Assembly: GCA_034359265.1 (NCBI GenBank)
Contig: CP136892.1
Coordinates: 11,208,501-11,272,500 of the forward strand
Origin: Canna indica
Lineage: Eukaryota > Streptophyta > Magnoliopsida > Zingiberales > Cannaceae
Length of the DNA: 64,000 nt
Direction of reading: 5' to 3'
Part shown: positions 23,632-35,520 of the stretch, piece by piece
Position numbering within the stretch: position 1 is the stretch's first letter
Layout of the letters: each line of letters begins with the position of its first letter
Notes under the pieces: generated by a model
The model's input: the letters and a program-made list of their open reading frames with translations, nothing else
The model's database searches: none
Told to the model about the DNA's origin: nothing
Translations under genes and position numbers: made by a program

Positions 23632-23786
23632 AGCTACAATAAAATTTATTTTAGGCTGCAGTTAATTAGCTGCAGTTTTTAAAAACTGCATCCATAAATA
23701 TGTTAAACCATCATTTTTTTGTGGTCCAAAAAAATATTAAATCTGCAGTTTTCAATAAACTGCAATTAAAATAATATAATAATAAG

Positions 23787-24260
23787 GTGCGGTTTAGAGC
23801 ACCTCAGCCTATTTTTCGTCGAGAAAAATTCATTACGCGGTTTTTTTCTCCCAACTTCCTCTTCCCATCTCCGCGCGTAGTCCCTCTTCATCTCTCTCGC
23901 ATCCTCTTCCCTCTCCCCATTCCTCACCGCCGCCCTCAGCCGAGCCCTCATCCTCCCGCCCATCTCTCCATCGCCGACTTCTTGTGCCCCATCTCCGTCT
24001 CCTGCCCCATCTCTCCCATCTCCGTCGCCGATGCTCTGCTATCTTCCTAGCTACCGAAACTCGGATTGCTTTTCTCCTCGATCCATCCCGAGGCTTTTCC
24101 CCCGACGCTCTGCCATCTTCCCCATCTCAACTCTTTCCCTCGACGCTCTGCCATCTTCCCCATCTCGACACTCTGCCATCTCGAGGTCAGAACATCTAAC
24201 TTGTATTTTCTTCTTGCTTCTTGAGGTCAGATGTTTGATTGGTTGTTGTGGCATTGAGAA
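23787..24260 (+). other. C/T-rich segment, possible captured 5' untranslated region
   Basis: A strongly CT-rich stretch with repeats of CCATCTC and GACGCTCTGCCATCTTCC (three copies about 24103-24165). Frames here are low in complexity and I do not take them as coding. It lies upstream of the PP2A exons and could be a captured leader or promoter region. Confidence 0.35.
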
Positions 24261-24496
24261 ATGTTGAATCAACTGAGTGCATTTTATTATTCGATTCTTA
24301 TTTTGTTTTCCTGCCAAATTGTCCTTAGCTAACTGGTTTCAATAATGATTTTGTTATAAATGAGTTAGATGTATTTTTCAGAATCAACATATGAAATTTT
24401 GATTTTTTGCTTGTTTATATTTCCATTCTTTTTTTTTGTTGGTAAAAATAGGAAACTTATGAGAAATCCTTGTGGAATCAGACTATTGATATTAGA

Positions 24497-25070
24497 TTAT
24501 TGAAATATTTGTTCATATCTAAACTTATGAGATGTAGTTGTATTAAAAACACTCTTCAGACGTTGGAATGGTCTTATCTCATCCCTTGAATCAACAAGTT
24601 GAGTTGGTTTACTAGACAAGGTCAAATGAACTGCTGGGTCTTCTTGGCTGCAAGAGCTATCATGAAGCAGTGAGTTGTTGATGCTCTGCACGTTGCTATT
24701 AATACTTGTTCTGATTAGTGGAACCTCATTTATCTGAGAGAAGATCTCTCTGTGAGAGCTTTGTTCTTGCCAATGCTTTCTACATTTGGGCACTCATCAA
24801 TCTTGTGCCCTCTCTGAAAGCCTGTATCGTTTAGTGTCTTGCGTCCAATGTGCATAGATGCACCATTGTTTTCACCAGCTAAGGTTATGACGCTTATTCC
24901 ATGTTCATGCGCTGCACGTTGTGAATGCCTAATATTCATCTTATGTACCAAGTTGCCTATTTGGAAATTGTCTCCTATGGTTGGTGAACCTTGTGGAGCA
25001 TCAGGCACCAATGTAGGATGCTCTTTTTCTCTTAGAACCTTATTTTCTTCATTACTGGAATCTTTTCTTT
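24497..25070 (-). pseudogene. Captured fragment of an unidentified gene
   Basis: On the minus strand 25060 to about 24720 reads KDSSNEENKVLREKEHPTLV, then DAPQGSPTIGDNFQIGNLVH, ISVITLAGENNGASMHIGRK and GFQRGHKIDECPN. After a frameshift it goes on to 24497 with INEVPLIRTSINSNVQSINN and VHLTLSSKPTQLVDS. The length, normal composition and phrase HEHGISVITLAGENNGASM look like real plant coding sequence, but I cannot name the family. No intron is clear. The frameshift and the truncated ends mark it as a pseudogene piece. Confidence 0.6.
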
Positions 25071-25206
25071 GGTAATACTTGCCTTAATCTGGAATCAGGT
25101 TCTGCATTGAATTTATTTGGTTCTGTTTTATCTTTTCTTTCCTCAGTTGAGTTCTCTACAATCTTATCTTATCTTATTTCTTCACAATATATTATTTCCT
25201 TTTTAG

Positions 25207-28200
25207 ATAGTAGACACCCCGAGTTTCACTACAGAACTCAATTCCAAAGCCATGAGCCTGAGGTACTTTGTTGATTTGTTCTGATTGATTAAATATCTAA
25301 AGGATGATGCTCACAGTGTGAAATAGTATTTAATATATAATTTTCATGTTTGTGTTCAAGTTTGACTATCTTAAAAGCTTGGAAATAGAGGAGAAGATCA
25401 ATAAGATCAGATGGTGTCAAACAGCCATAGTGCACTTTTGAACATTTCAATAATTCCATGTTAAACTTCAACCATTTTGGTTCTTCAACATGTTTGTCTA
25501 GGTGGGTCTTTTTTGTGTGATATGTTCTACTATCTATTGCATGATTGCATTTTATGCAGTTGCAATGCCTTGTGCATGTAGTGTAATCATTTTCACCAAA
25601 ACATTTTTTTTTTCAAATGAAGGCAAACTACATGTAAATATGAGATGCTAAAAAAACTAGTTTGATTGCTCCAATGGAAGAAGAAGCATGTGTTAAAAGC
25701 ATAAAATGGAATTTGCCTGTGTTAAAATCATGGAAGAAGAACTTTCACATGTCATTATGGATTTTGAGGTTCAGGTTTGGCCTGTGAAGATGAAAGAAGA
25801 TTTGAATGAGCTCTCTAACATTTGTTTATTTTGAATCTATAGGTGCAAGAAAAAAAAGTCAAGAAGATTTCCGAGATGAATGTACATGCTGCAGAGGTGT
25901 TCGAAATGGCAGCAATGCTAGCTCAAGTACAACTGCTCCAAGAGGATACCTTCCAAATGGTGGATGCTCTGAAAAAGTCTACAATCAGTTGAGCAATGAA
26001 TTGTCATTCCCTCCTGGAGGGTTTCCATCCCTACGTTTGCCTTTGGTAGTTGTACTCAGCCCAGCATATTTTACATAATAATATGATTTACAACCTAGAT
26101 GCATGAATAAAGAAGTGACACTGAAAATTGAACAAATTGATTGTGCATGCTTAGCTAACTAGCACATCAAGTTGTACTACATTCCTTGCATTTACCACAA
26201 CCTTTTATGCATTGATAACTCATACCTCCATGTTTTCTTATCATATTATATGGTAAAGTACAGGTTTATGAGGGAGCTAATAAATAATGGTAAGTACGTA
26301 TTTATTTGTATTTGCAGGTAACAAGCCAAGAGACAAATCTCATTGCTAGATGCAGAAGGACATACGCTCATGCTCATGATTATCACATAAATTCCATTTC
26401 GAATAATAGGTGAATCACACATTCTAGTTATTCTAGTGCCCTATTTCCTCATTTTCCGTTTCTATATATCATGTTTAGTGCTATATGGCAAAGCTCTTTT
26501 TATCCTGCTTTCAGCTGGATGTTTGTTCTTATGATGCTTGTTAATATTGTTATTTTGGCATAAGTGGATTTATTTTTATATTCTTGATTTTAAAATAAGT
26601 GGTCGCCTAATCAAACTTAGCAGAAGCAAATTTTTTAGGTCCATACGTGGTGTTGTCTTTCTTCTCTGTTCTAAGAATTTAATTTAGGGTACTCCGGAGA
26701 GACCCCTTCTCCTTCTAAAATGGGGAGAACCTGATTTATTGGTCATATAATAATGAAAATTTTGTAGATCAGTCATATTTGGGAAAACAACCAAACATGA
26801 AATTAGAAAGAAAAGTGTCATTGATGATGTATTAGCTTATATGCTTTACCGTTCAACTTCTCTTGCATTTCCTAAGAAACATTTCATTACACTAAGGGGG
26901 TTATTAATACAAATTCCCATGGAGCAATTATATTTGGGATAGCAAACAAACATGAAATTAGATCGAAAGAGTAGTTGGTGATGAATTTGCTTATACGCTT
27001 TAGGGCTCAACTTATCTTACTTTCCTAGGAACCTTTGGAGCTTTTCCTTACAACAACATTAACTTTTCAGTTTTCTCTAGATTGTGAAATTTGATGCACT
27101 TACATTAGGAGCCTCAAGGCCCTCAAGCCGCTTCACTGTTTAGTTAGCTTATGTAATTAAATATTTGTCATTTACTTCTCAGATATGTCTCAAAGCATGC
27201 TTTTGTTATGAGCTTCAATAAAACAAACCACTGGGTTTTTTTACTTTCACCCAGTGATGGTGAGACATTAGTTTCTGCTGATGATCTGCGAATAAATCTT
27301 TGGAATTTGGAAATCAGCAATCAGAGCTTTAATATTGTTGATGTGAAGCCTGCAAATATGGAGGATCTAATTGGTATTACTTCTCTACTTGAAGTTGTAT
27401 TAAATCTATATATTTTGAGGATTTGAGTAAGCATTTTAAATCTATTACTTCATATTGGGAATATTGAGAAACTTCAACAATTTTCTTCCTGAAGATGAAA
27501 TAGTAGTTGCAATGCTGCATTTCCTGAATTGTATACATAGAGTGTGATTTTCATGTCTGTATATTTAGAAATTATTTAACTGCATCATCTAGGTTTTATT
27601 TAAACAGACATTAGAATATTTCACTACTTTAATTGTGCAATGTATATGGATCTAAAATGACTTTTGAATCGTCTCTCTTTTAAAATTGGAGCAACTTCAT
27701 TAGTATTTTTTCATTGCAACATTTCTGCCACCAAATAACGTAAGTTTGTATTAAGGACTTGACTTTGCAATGGTATACAAATAGCAACAAGTATATTCAA
27801 ATTCTAATAAGAAACAGAATGGAACAATATTCACTATTCTTCCAATCTATCTTATTGCATGTGGGATCTAAATTGTCTGAATCTGTCTTAAAAATGAAAC
27901 AACTTCAGCAGTTGGCTTGTTGATGTTCCAACTGTGTGATCTGTATCTGGCCCCAAAAAACACTTTGGCCTTTGAACTTGAGAATTGAGATTGATTTGGT
28001 AAATAAGGACTAGAAAGCAAGAAAAAGAAGATGATCAAATCCTAAGTGGCTACTGGCGAGCGTAAACTTGCAATATCTGATTAATTTGAATTAGTCAATA
28101 AATAGATAATCAAGTACTTGAACTGATTAATAATTTAATCTGTGCATTTTAATTTTGCCTCCAAAATAATTTTATGTGCTTTTATTTTCCTTCCATCATG

Positions 28201-28978
28201 AGATTAATTACTCCCCTTAGAGTGAACACATTTGTTGGCAATGTTTTAATTTGTTGGCCTTGTGGATATGTGGCAATAATTTGTGGAGTTAGATTCTTCA
28301 TTCTTAATGAGAAGCTAGGTTATATATTACCAGTTTGTGGTGCCATTAAGAGGGTACTTTTTGTGTGAAAGTAAGGATATTAAGATCCCTCAGGTAGTTG
28401 CTTGGGACATCTCTATTGTGGAACTTTTTATATGACCATGATGAATGGCAAGTTATATATCAGCTCATTGGATGTTTAGTCCAATCTCCTATACTATTTC
28501 TCTTCTACTGCCATTACTCCATTTATTCTTGTCTTCAATAATGTATACATAAAGCAACCTTTAATCTTGGCTGTTTGTTCTTTGATGCATTGTTTGCTTC
28601 AAAATGTTGTATTTGAGTTGCAATATTTTTTGAACGGTAATTCTGCTTCACTCCAGAGGTGATAACATCTGCTGAGTTCCATCCAACCCACTGTAACTTG
28701 CTGGGATGTAGTAGTTCAAAGTGCTCAATCCAGCTTATAGACCCCCGGCACAGCTTTATGTGATAACCATTCAAAGATGTAAGTGAGTACTATGTTTTCG
28801 AGTTCTATTTATATGGAAAAGAATTGATAATTACAATGTGCTTGCTACTAAAAATGTATTTTAGCCTCAAATTCTTGATGTCATCTAATATAGATAGATA
28901 CTTTCAGGTTTGAGGAACGTGAAGTACCTAGTTCAAGATCTTTGTTCACAGAGATAATTGCCTCAATTTCAGATCAAG
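25207..28978 (+). pseudogene. Captured PP2A regulatory subunit B (B55/PR55) exons with introns
   Basis: Exon-like blocks in the order of the parent gene: 25212-25262 (RHPEFHYRTQFQSHEPE), 25361-25440 (FDYLKSLEIEEKINKIRWCQ), 25843-26045 (VQEKKVKKISEMNV, then LSNELSFPPGGFPSLRLP), 26318-26409 (TSQETNLIARCRRTYAHAHD and YHINSISNN), 27255-27373 ([20 protein letters not shown] and [19 protein letters not shown]), 28657-28778 (EVITSAEFHPTHCNLLGCSS) and 28908-28977 (FTEIIASIS). These are WD40-type blades of the B55 family, which directs PP2A to substrates. Splice sites AG and GT flank most blocks. There are frameshifts in the third and sixth blocks, and the gene's start and last third are absent. The parent presumably lies elsewhere in this genome. 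Confidence 0.88.
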
Positions 28979-29239
28979 ATGTCATCTAATATAGATAGAT
29001 ACTTACTGTATATAATCTTTTAGTTGATGGCCTAATTTTGAATACTTTTGACTAGTTGATGCCCTAATACTTTTGACTATATGTAATTGAGCCCTACTCC
29101 TTTGTGATGGCTTATTAAATCAAAGGTTGTTTGATGCTAATTGTATTAAATCAAAGGCTTTGTGATGGCATATGTTAGCATGTTATATGTACTTATTAAA
29201 TCAAAAGATGTTTGATGCTATATTGTATTAGTAGGAATC

Positions 29240-30520
29240 TCTTGCGTAAGAAGAAATGGTTTTTCCTGCGGTTTATGCATCTAATAAAATTCTTGTTCCA
29301 TCTAATTCAAATCTTTTCCTTGCTGGGAAAAATAGCTTTTCGTCGTGGTTTATGCATCGGAAATGGTTTTTCCCTACGGTTTAGGCGTTGGGAGAAATAA
29401 CTTTTCCCAATGGAACAAATAGTTGGAACAAATAGTTTTTCCTTGCGGTTTATGTGCGGGGAGAAAATACTTTTTAAAATATTTTAATCGATCGGGAAAA
29501 ATACCTTTCTCAACGGTTGAAACTATTGGAACAAATAGCTTTTCCCTACGATTTATGCGCGTGAAGAAAATATTTTTCCAAACCTTTTAATATATCGGGA
29601 AAAATACCTTTCTCAACGGTTGAAACTGCTGGAACAAATAGATTTTCCCCGCGGTTAATGCTCAAGGAGAAAATACTTTTCCAAACATTTTAATTTGTTG
29701 GGAAAAATACCTTTCTCAACGATTGAAACTAGGGTTGTCCATTCAGTTCAATCTGAACCGAACCGAACCGAAATTAACCAAATCGAAATTTTTTTCATAC
29801 CGAAATTCCAACCCGAACCCGAACCGAATTATGCCTAAATCGATCTAACCCAAACCAAAATTATTCGGTTCGGTTCGGTTTCCAACCCAAAAACCAAAAT
29901 TTTAATTAATTCGGTTAAAAATTAAAAATTAAAAATTATTTCCTAATACCCATTTACTTACCTGGGTTAAAAATTTAAAAATATATATTATTTTTTAATT
30001 AATTCAGTTTTTGTTTCGGGTCGGTTCCCGAATTTCATGAACCGAAACCGAAAATTCAGGTTCGGTTCGGGTCAAGAACCGAACCTGCAACCGCTGAAAT
30101 AGAACCGAACTGAAAAATTCGGTTCGGTTCGGTTCGGTGTGAACCGAACAATGGAAACTGCTAGAACAAATAGTTTTTCCCAGCGGTTTATGCGCGGGGA
30201 GAAAATACTTTTCTAAATATTTTAATCTATCGAGAAAAATACTTTGCCTTGCGGTTTGTGCGTGGGGAGAAATGATTTTTCGCTGTTGTTTATGCTTTAA
30301 GAAAAACCACTTTCCATGCAATTGTGATTGCCGGGAAAAACATGTTTGCGCTGCAGTTTATTAACTGCAGCATAAAATTCACTTTAACCTGCATTTAGCA
30401 AACCGCAGGCAGAAAAACTCCCCACGGTAGTTTAGACTGCAATTTTGAAACCGTAGGTGAAAGTTTAAGCTGCGATTAAACTGCAGCGTAAAGTTTGAAA
30501 AACTACGAGTTAAAGTAAAC
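29240..30520. repeat. Subterminal repeat region of the CACTA-like element
   Basis: At least eight variants of a unit with TTTTTCC, then TGCGGTTTATGCG and GGGAGAAAATACTTTT occur between 29258 and 30300, and CTGCAG/GCAGTTTA motifs in both directions between 30350 and 30500. Repeated short motifs close to the ends are where CACTA-type transposition proteins bind. A small hAT-like insertion lies among them. Confidence 0.7.
29731..30150. mobile_element. Small non-autonomous element, hAT-like (8-9 bp TSD)
   Basis: 420 bp rich in repeats of GAACCGAACCG at both ends in opposite directions. It is flanked by ATTGAAACT (29722-29730) and ATGGAAACT (30151-30159), an 8-9 bp duplication with one mismatch. 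The flanks match the unbroken subterminal unit of the host element, which confirms the insertion. The terminal inverted repeat is imperfect, so the hAT assignment rests mainly on duplication length. Confidence 0.6.
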
Positions 30521-30535
30521 ACTGTTGTAGCGGTT

Positions 30536-32300
30536 GTATGGTTATCATTCCCTATTCTGGCATTACTTTTCAAGCTGACTCAGTCAAAACTACCTCATTT
30601 GATGTCAATGTTCTTGATTCGAATGGTCCATTACATGTTGAAAATATTTTTGTATCTGATGATGTTCATGTCTCAATTCTAGTGAAGACTGGTCCATCTG
30701 TAACTCCTACAGGTTCTGATCTTAAGGATCAGCAAATAGATCCTATTCATGTTCCAAAGTCAATTTCAAAGGACACTGCACCAAGTCCCTCTACAGTTAA
30801 CCCTATAGTTATAACTGCTGAGCCTATAACGGAACCAGTCACAACTACAAAACTTGTACCAAAAGTTGATATTGTACCTATTTCAGTGAGTGAGGTTGAA
30901 CATCCTATTCCATCAGTTCCAACAGCTGGAGAATCTGCGCCACAAACATTTAACATTTTTGCCAAAATGAAGAAGAAATCCTCAAGCACACCTAAACTAA
31001 AAAAATCTAGCAAGAGAAAATAGTCTGAAAGCTCAAGGAAGAAAATTCAGTCCACTGTTAACCTTGACAGTGACTCTGAAGGTGAAATTCTTTTGGAAAG
31101 AGCAGCTATGCTGAGAAGAACCAAAAGAAATAGACTAAATGTTGAAGATCCCAAGGAGAAGGAAAAGTCTTCTTTACCAGAAAAGAAAAAGGCTTCTACC
31201 TCAAAGAAGAAGCCTCCAAAATCTGCTAAGAAAACTGTAAAGAAGACAGTTACAAGCAAACTGCATCCTGACTTGCTTTCAGATGACCTCTATCCTCTCT
31301 GGGAAGCTTTACAACTGAGAGGTATTATTTCTCAAAGGCCTTTGGATATTGCTCATTTCAACTTAAAATGCAAACCTGTTTTAGACATTCTTGAGAAAAG
31401 AAATTTGTCATGTTCCTTTATGACTGTTGCTCCATTCTCCAAGCTACCAGTTCTAGAACTTTATTGTAATCTTTTTTAAAACATTTTTGATCTTAAAAGT
31501 GATCACTATCATCAAGTTGTTATTAGAGGAAAATGGTAAAAGTTTAGTCCTGATGTGATTAATGATTATCTTGGATTTGTCCTTCCCTCAACTGTTGTTG
31601 AAGAATCTGATGATTCCAGTATTGAGTTTTTGAATAAAGTTGGTTTTGAAGTGTCTAATGGTGATATAACTGAATGAGCTGGAGAGCACAATATTAAATC
31701 TTCTTCTTTAAATACATTCTATGTTGTTCTCTACCTGATTGCCAGATTCTATTAGATTCCTACATCTCACATTACATTTCTAAGCAAAGAGATGGCTATT
31801 CTGTTGTTCTCTACCTGATTGCTATTATGCTGTACAAAATCAGTAATGGGATTCACTTCAACCTGGGAAATCTGATATTTTATCATATCATTACTCTTAG
31901 CTCGCCTGACAACAAAATCCAGAGGGTTTCTTATTTTTTCTAACATGATTTATGGGATTCTTGAAAAGCAGGGCTTCAAATGTTCTCTTGAGGAAGTTTA
32001 AGAGCCTCTTGGATCTTTGCTGAAAATTCACCAAAGGTTGTTGAAGAAGGTAGAGACCCCTTCTAAATCTCATACTCACCAACCTTCTAGTTCATCTAAA
32101 AAGGCCTTTATCAGTGATTCTACAAATGAGTAAAGTATATTAGAAGAGATCTCAAGGTTCAAAGAATCTATCACCATCTCTCTGAAGCAGCTGGTTTCTT
32201 TGGAGCCTATGGTTCTTGACCACTTTTCTTCAGCTCCTGCAGGTCATATATCTACTTCTTCTAATGATCCTTCAAATTGTTCCAGTACAGATTGAGACAG
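30536..32300 (+). pseudogene. Sirevirus 1 downstream ORF with a 'putative plant transposon protein' domain
   Basis: 30538-31023 is Ser/Thr/Pro-rich and ends in a Lys/Ser-rich stretch; after a stop the frame continues 31093-31479 with a basic region, then HPDLLSDDLYPLWEALQLRG and GIISQRPLDIAHFN. More pieces follow, with VIRGKW, KFSPDVINDYLGFVLPS and ISNGIHFNLGNLIFYHI to about 31900, then a Ser-rich tail to 32300. This resembles a domain that databases call putative plant transposon protein and that is often found next to plant retrotransposons. It stands where Sireviruses carry an env-like ORF. Several stops make it inactive. Confidence 0.6.
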
Positions 32301-32568
32301 TTCTCGCTTGATTTGCCAACAAGAGGAGATAGTATGATACTCTATTCAATTGCAACCCTTTGTGTTGTGTCTATTATTTGGTTACAACCACTAATTTAGT
32401 GGTGCCTGACTAACTATTTGTCTTGTTTGTTTGACTATGATGGTTGTGATGCTTTGACTATGATGGTTGTGATACTTTTGGTGACTGTGGTGACTGTGTT
32501 GTGTATGTTGGTTTTGGGATTTTATTTGTGTTTTAGATATTATCTTTTTTGTCAGCTATAGTTAGATT
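32301..32568 (+). other. 3' non-coding part of Sirevirus 1, left of the nested element
   Basis: T/G-rich sequence with a short repeat (TGACTATGATGGTTGTGATG, twice at about 32432-32475). It continues beyond the nested element at 40348. The target AGATT lies at 32564-32568. Confidence 0.6.
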
Positions 32569-34015
32569 TGTTGTCTCAAATCCGACACTAGAAGGGGGGT
32601 TGAATAGTGTCTGTCCTCTTTTAATTTTTTCTTTTTACTCAATTTTAACTTCACAGTCATGTGTTTATTAACACTAGATGTAATCAAATATTAATAACAA
32701 TGATAGGCAATCAAGAAAGTAATGCAGACAAGAATAATTATAGTGGTTCGGCCAACTGCCTACCCCACTACCTTGGCTCATCACCAAGGATTTCTAACCA
32801 CTATGTTATAGAGTTTATGTTTCCCTTTGAATACACTGAGGACACTCTTCTCACCACTCTGAAAATCCCTCAATCCTATTCACCTAGGCAAAGCACAATT
32901 CTATAAAGTTTTCCCTAAGTGTTTCCCTAGCACACCAAGCAGCTATTTCAGATGAGAACAAGTTTGAAATAACAATTCAAATACAATGAAAGGAGCTTAA
33001 TAATTTAAAGATGAACCAATGCTCCTTTCCCAAGCCTTCAAGCCTTCAACTTGTCGGAAGATAAATCTTGAGTTGTAGCAGAGTTGAGGGAAGCAGGGAA
33101 GCAGGGAAGCAGACACTCGAAGAATGTTGTCGATGGAAACGAAGGGCGCGCAGCAAATCAATTCTTACGAAGGCTTAAATCACTTCTTTAATGCTCAATA
33201 AAATTTCTAAGAGGTCTTAAAGAAGTTAGGTGGGGGGTATTTATAATCCCTCAGCTGAACGGCGACGCAACGGGTAGAAAAATAGCCGTTACAAACCGTT
33301 TGGTCGATCGTCGGTCGACCGATTGATCGACCGCTACCCATTCTATGGGTTTTTTGCGCTGTTTTATCGACCGATGGGTCGACCGAAGGATTCGCAACTT
33401 CCTAATCCTAGATCCGGTCGACCGATGCAGGGAAGGCAGGCGCGCGATCGACAATTTTTAATCTAGTCGACCGATTGGTCGACTGACACGCCTTTTGCCA
33501 ATCTTTGGCTTCGGTTGGTCGACGGACGCAGCCCTCTGTGAATTTTTCATCAATTTCGATCGACCGATAGGTCGACCAAATGGCTATTGTCATTTTTTTG
33601 CAACATTCGGTCGATCGACCGGTTGATCGAATTGGCTGCTGCCAAAGATTTGCCTTGTTCGGTCGATCGACCGATTGACCGAACTCAGGCTGAGGCTGAC
33701 TTTTACTTGAATTTTTTTCATGCCTTTTTATGGGTTTAGTTACCAAGTTTCTACTTGGATAACTTTACAATTTTGGCTTGGGATAAACTCATCCTAGAGG
33801 CATATTACATGATCTCTTCTTGATCTAAGCCTGAGCCTTTCTTTGACGTTTTCTTCTTCTATTTCTTTGATGGTCTTTTCTTTCGATTCGTTCGAACAAA
33901 CTTGGCATGCTTTTGGCAACCTCAACCTGAACTCAAAACTTCTCATATGGATTAAATACTTGTTTGTTATCATCAAAATAAAGATCGAGACTTAAGAGAA
34001 ACCCTTAAGCCAACA
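32569..34015 (-). repeat. 3' LTR of Sirevirus 2
   Basis: Matches 38921-40342 over its full length. It carries a TATAAATA box at about 33239-33250 on the minus strand and, upstream of it (33295-33690), at least ten GGTCGACC or GATCGACC palindromic motifs. A 13-bp run AGGGAAGCAGGGAAGCAG near 33088-33110 is a small expansion absent from the other LTR. Confidence 0.92.
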
Positions 34016-34542
34016 ATCTTCCCTTTTTTGATGATGACAAACATAATATGAAATTTTAAGAAACATATGCATATATTTTTTTGTGAGCTTGAGTTAAGGC
34101 ATACATGAATTAAGGGCATGCAAGATATGTAACTTTAGCATATGCTTTCAACTACTTATAACTCCACCTATCATTCATTCAAATACTTATAACTCAACCT
34201 ATGCTCCCCCTATCAATGTGTATGTCATTTTTATAGCTTTTATAAAAACTCCCCCTAACTATATGCATAGTAAAAACCAAGTGTGACCTTATTTTTTCTC
34301 CCCCTTTTGACATCAATCAAAAATGGTAAAAATTAAGGTACAATTAATGAGTTTCATCATAAAAACCAATAAAGCCATAAAACCAAGCATCATCTACCAC
34401 TATAGTCCTTCCTATTAATGTAAGCCTATAGAAGGCAAACATCAATAAGTCGCAAGGTCCCACTATAGAGCAATACATAAGTGCGATGATACTTTATAGA
34501 ATGCAAGTTTTGAAAAGCATATACATTTTGAAGGAAAACATT

Positions 34543-35520
34543 TTAATTACTAGGAAAAGCACAAATTCCTAATTGCATCCTTGAATTTGTAAAGCTTTCT
34601 TCAACCAAGGGTTTTGTAAATATATCGGCAAGTTGTTTATCGGTGGATATAAATTCTACCGATATATTTCCCTTAGTCACATTATCCCTAAGAAAATGAT
34701 GTCGCAAGTCAATATGCTTAGTTCTAGAGTGTAAAATGGGATTTTTGGTTAAATTTATTGCACTAGTATTATCACAATGTATAGGTATGCAAGAATACCT
34801 AAGTCCATAGTCTAAAAGGGTTTGTTTCATCCAAAGGACTTGTGCACAACAACTAGCCGCAGCAATGTATTCCGCTTTGTAGTTGAAAGCGCAACTGAGT
34901 TATGTTTCTTTGAGAACCAAGAAACAAGACTCGCTCCTAAGAATTGACAACACCCACTAGTGCTTTTTCTATCTACCTTACATCCGGCAAAATCAGCGTC
35001 TGAAAAAATGATTAAATCTTTCTTCAACCATGTTTAGAGTGTAAAGTGAGATTCTTTGTTAGATTTGTTGCACTAGTATTATCAGAATGAATAGGTATGC
35101 AAGAATACTCAAGTCCATAGTCTAAAAGGGTTTGTTTCATCCAAAGGACTTGTGCACAACAACTAGACGCAACGATGTATTCCACTTCAGTAGTTGAAAG
35201 TGCAACTGATTTTTGTTGCTTTGAGAACCAAGAAACAAGACTTGCTCCTAAGAATTAACAACACCCACTAGTGCTTTTTCTATCTACTTTATACCCGGCA
35301 AAATCCGCATCCGAAAAACTGATTAAATCAAACGATATATGATATGGATACCATAGTCCTAAGTCAACCGTGCCCTTTAAACATCTCAATATGTGTTTTA
35401 CCGCACTTAAATGAGACATTTTAGGGCAAGATTGAAACCTAGCACATACACATACACTAAACATGATATCGGGTCTACTTGCAGTTAAGTAAAGAAGACT
35501 ACCAATCATACATCAATATC
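34543..35520 (-). pseudogene. Sirevirus 2 RNase H with an internal tandem duplication
   Basis: 35509-35255 reads MIGSLLYLTASRPDIMFSVC, CPKMSHLSAVKHILRCLKG and FSDADFAGYKVDRKSTSGCC. The stretch FSDADFAG...KSTSGCC and what follows appears again at about 35010-34827, and then 34830-34543 gives MKQTLLDYGLRYSCIPIHCD, NPILHSRTKHIDLRHHFLRD and STDKQLADIFTKPLVE, the normal end. A segment of about 300 bp (34730-35038 and 35039-35338) is therefore present twice. The two copies differ at several positions. Confidence 0.85.

Larger units (their letters stand above)
23632..30532. mobile_element. CACTA-like DNA element carrying captured host gene fragments
   Basis: The ends read AGCTACAATA on the left and, on the minus strand, CGCTACAACA on the right; GTT occurs on both sides (23629-23631 and 30533-30535), a 3-bp duplication as made by CACTA transposases. 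The terminal bases differ from the usual CACTA, so the superfamily is tentative. Near the right end many short subterminal repeats with TGCGGTTTATGC occur, and CTGCAG-rich inverted repeats mark both ends. No transposase is seen. The interior carries PP2A B55 exons (plus) and an unidentified fragment (minus). Under these boundaries the flanking reading frame does not join cleanly, so an indel or a boundary error of one base is likely. Confidence 0.65.

Noticed and set aside
25207..28978. A functional PP2A B55 gene
   Set aside because: The start and the last third of the gene are missing, two blocks have frameshifts, and the piece lies inside a transposable element.
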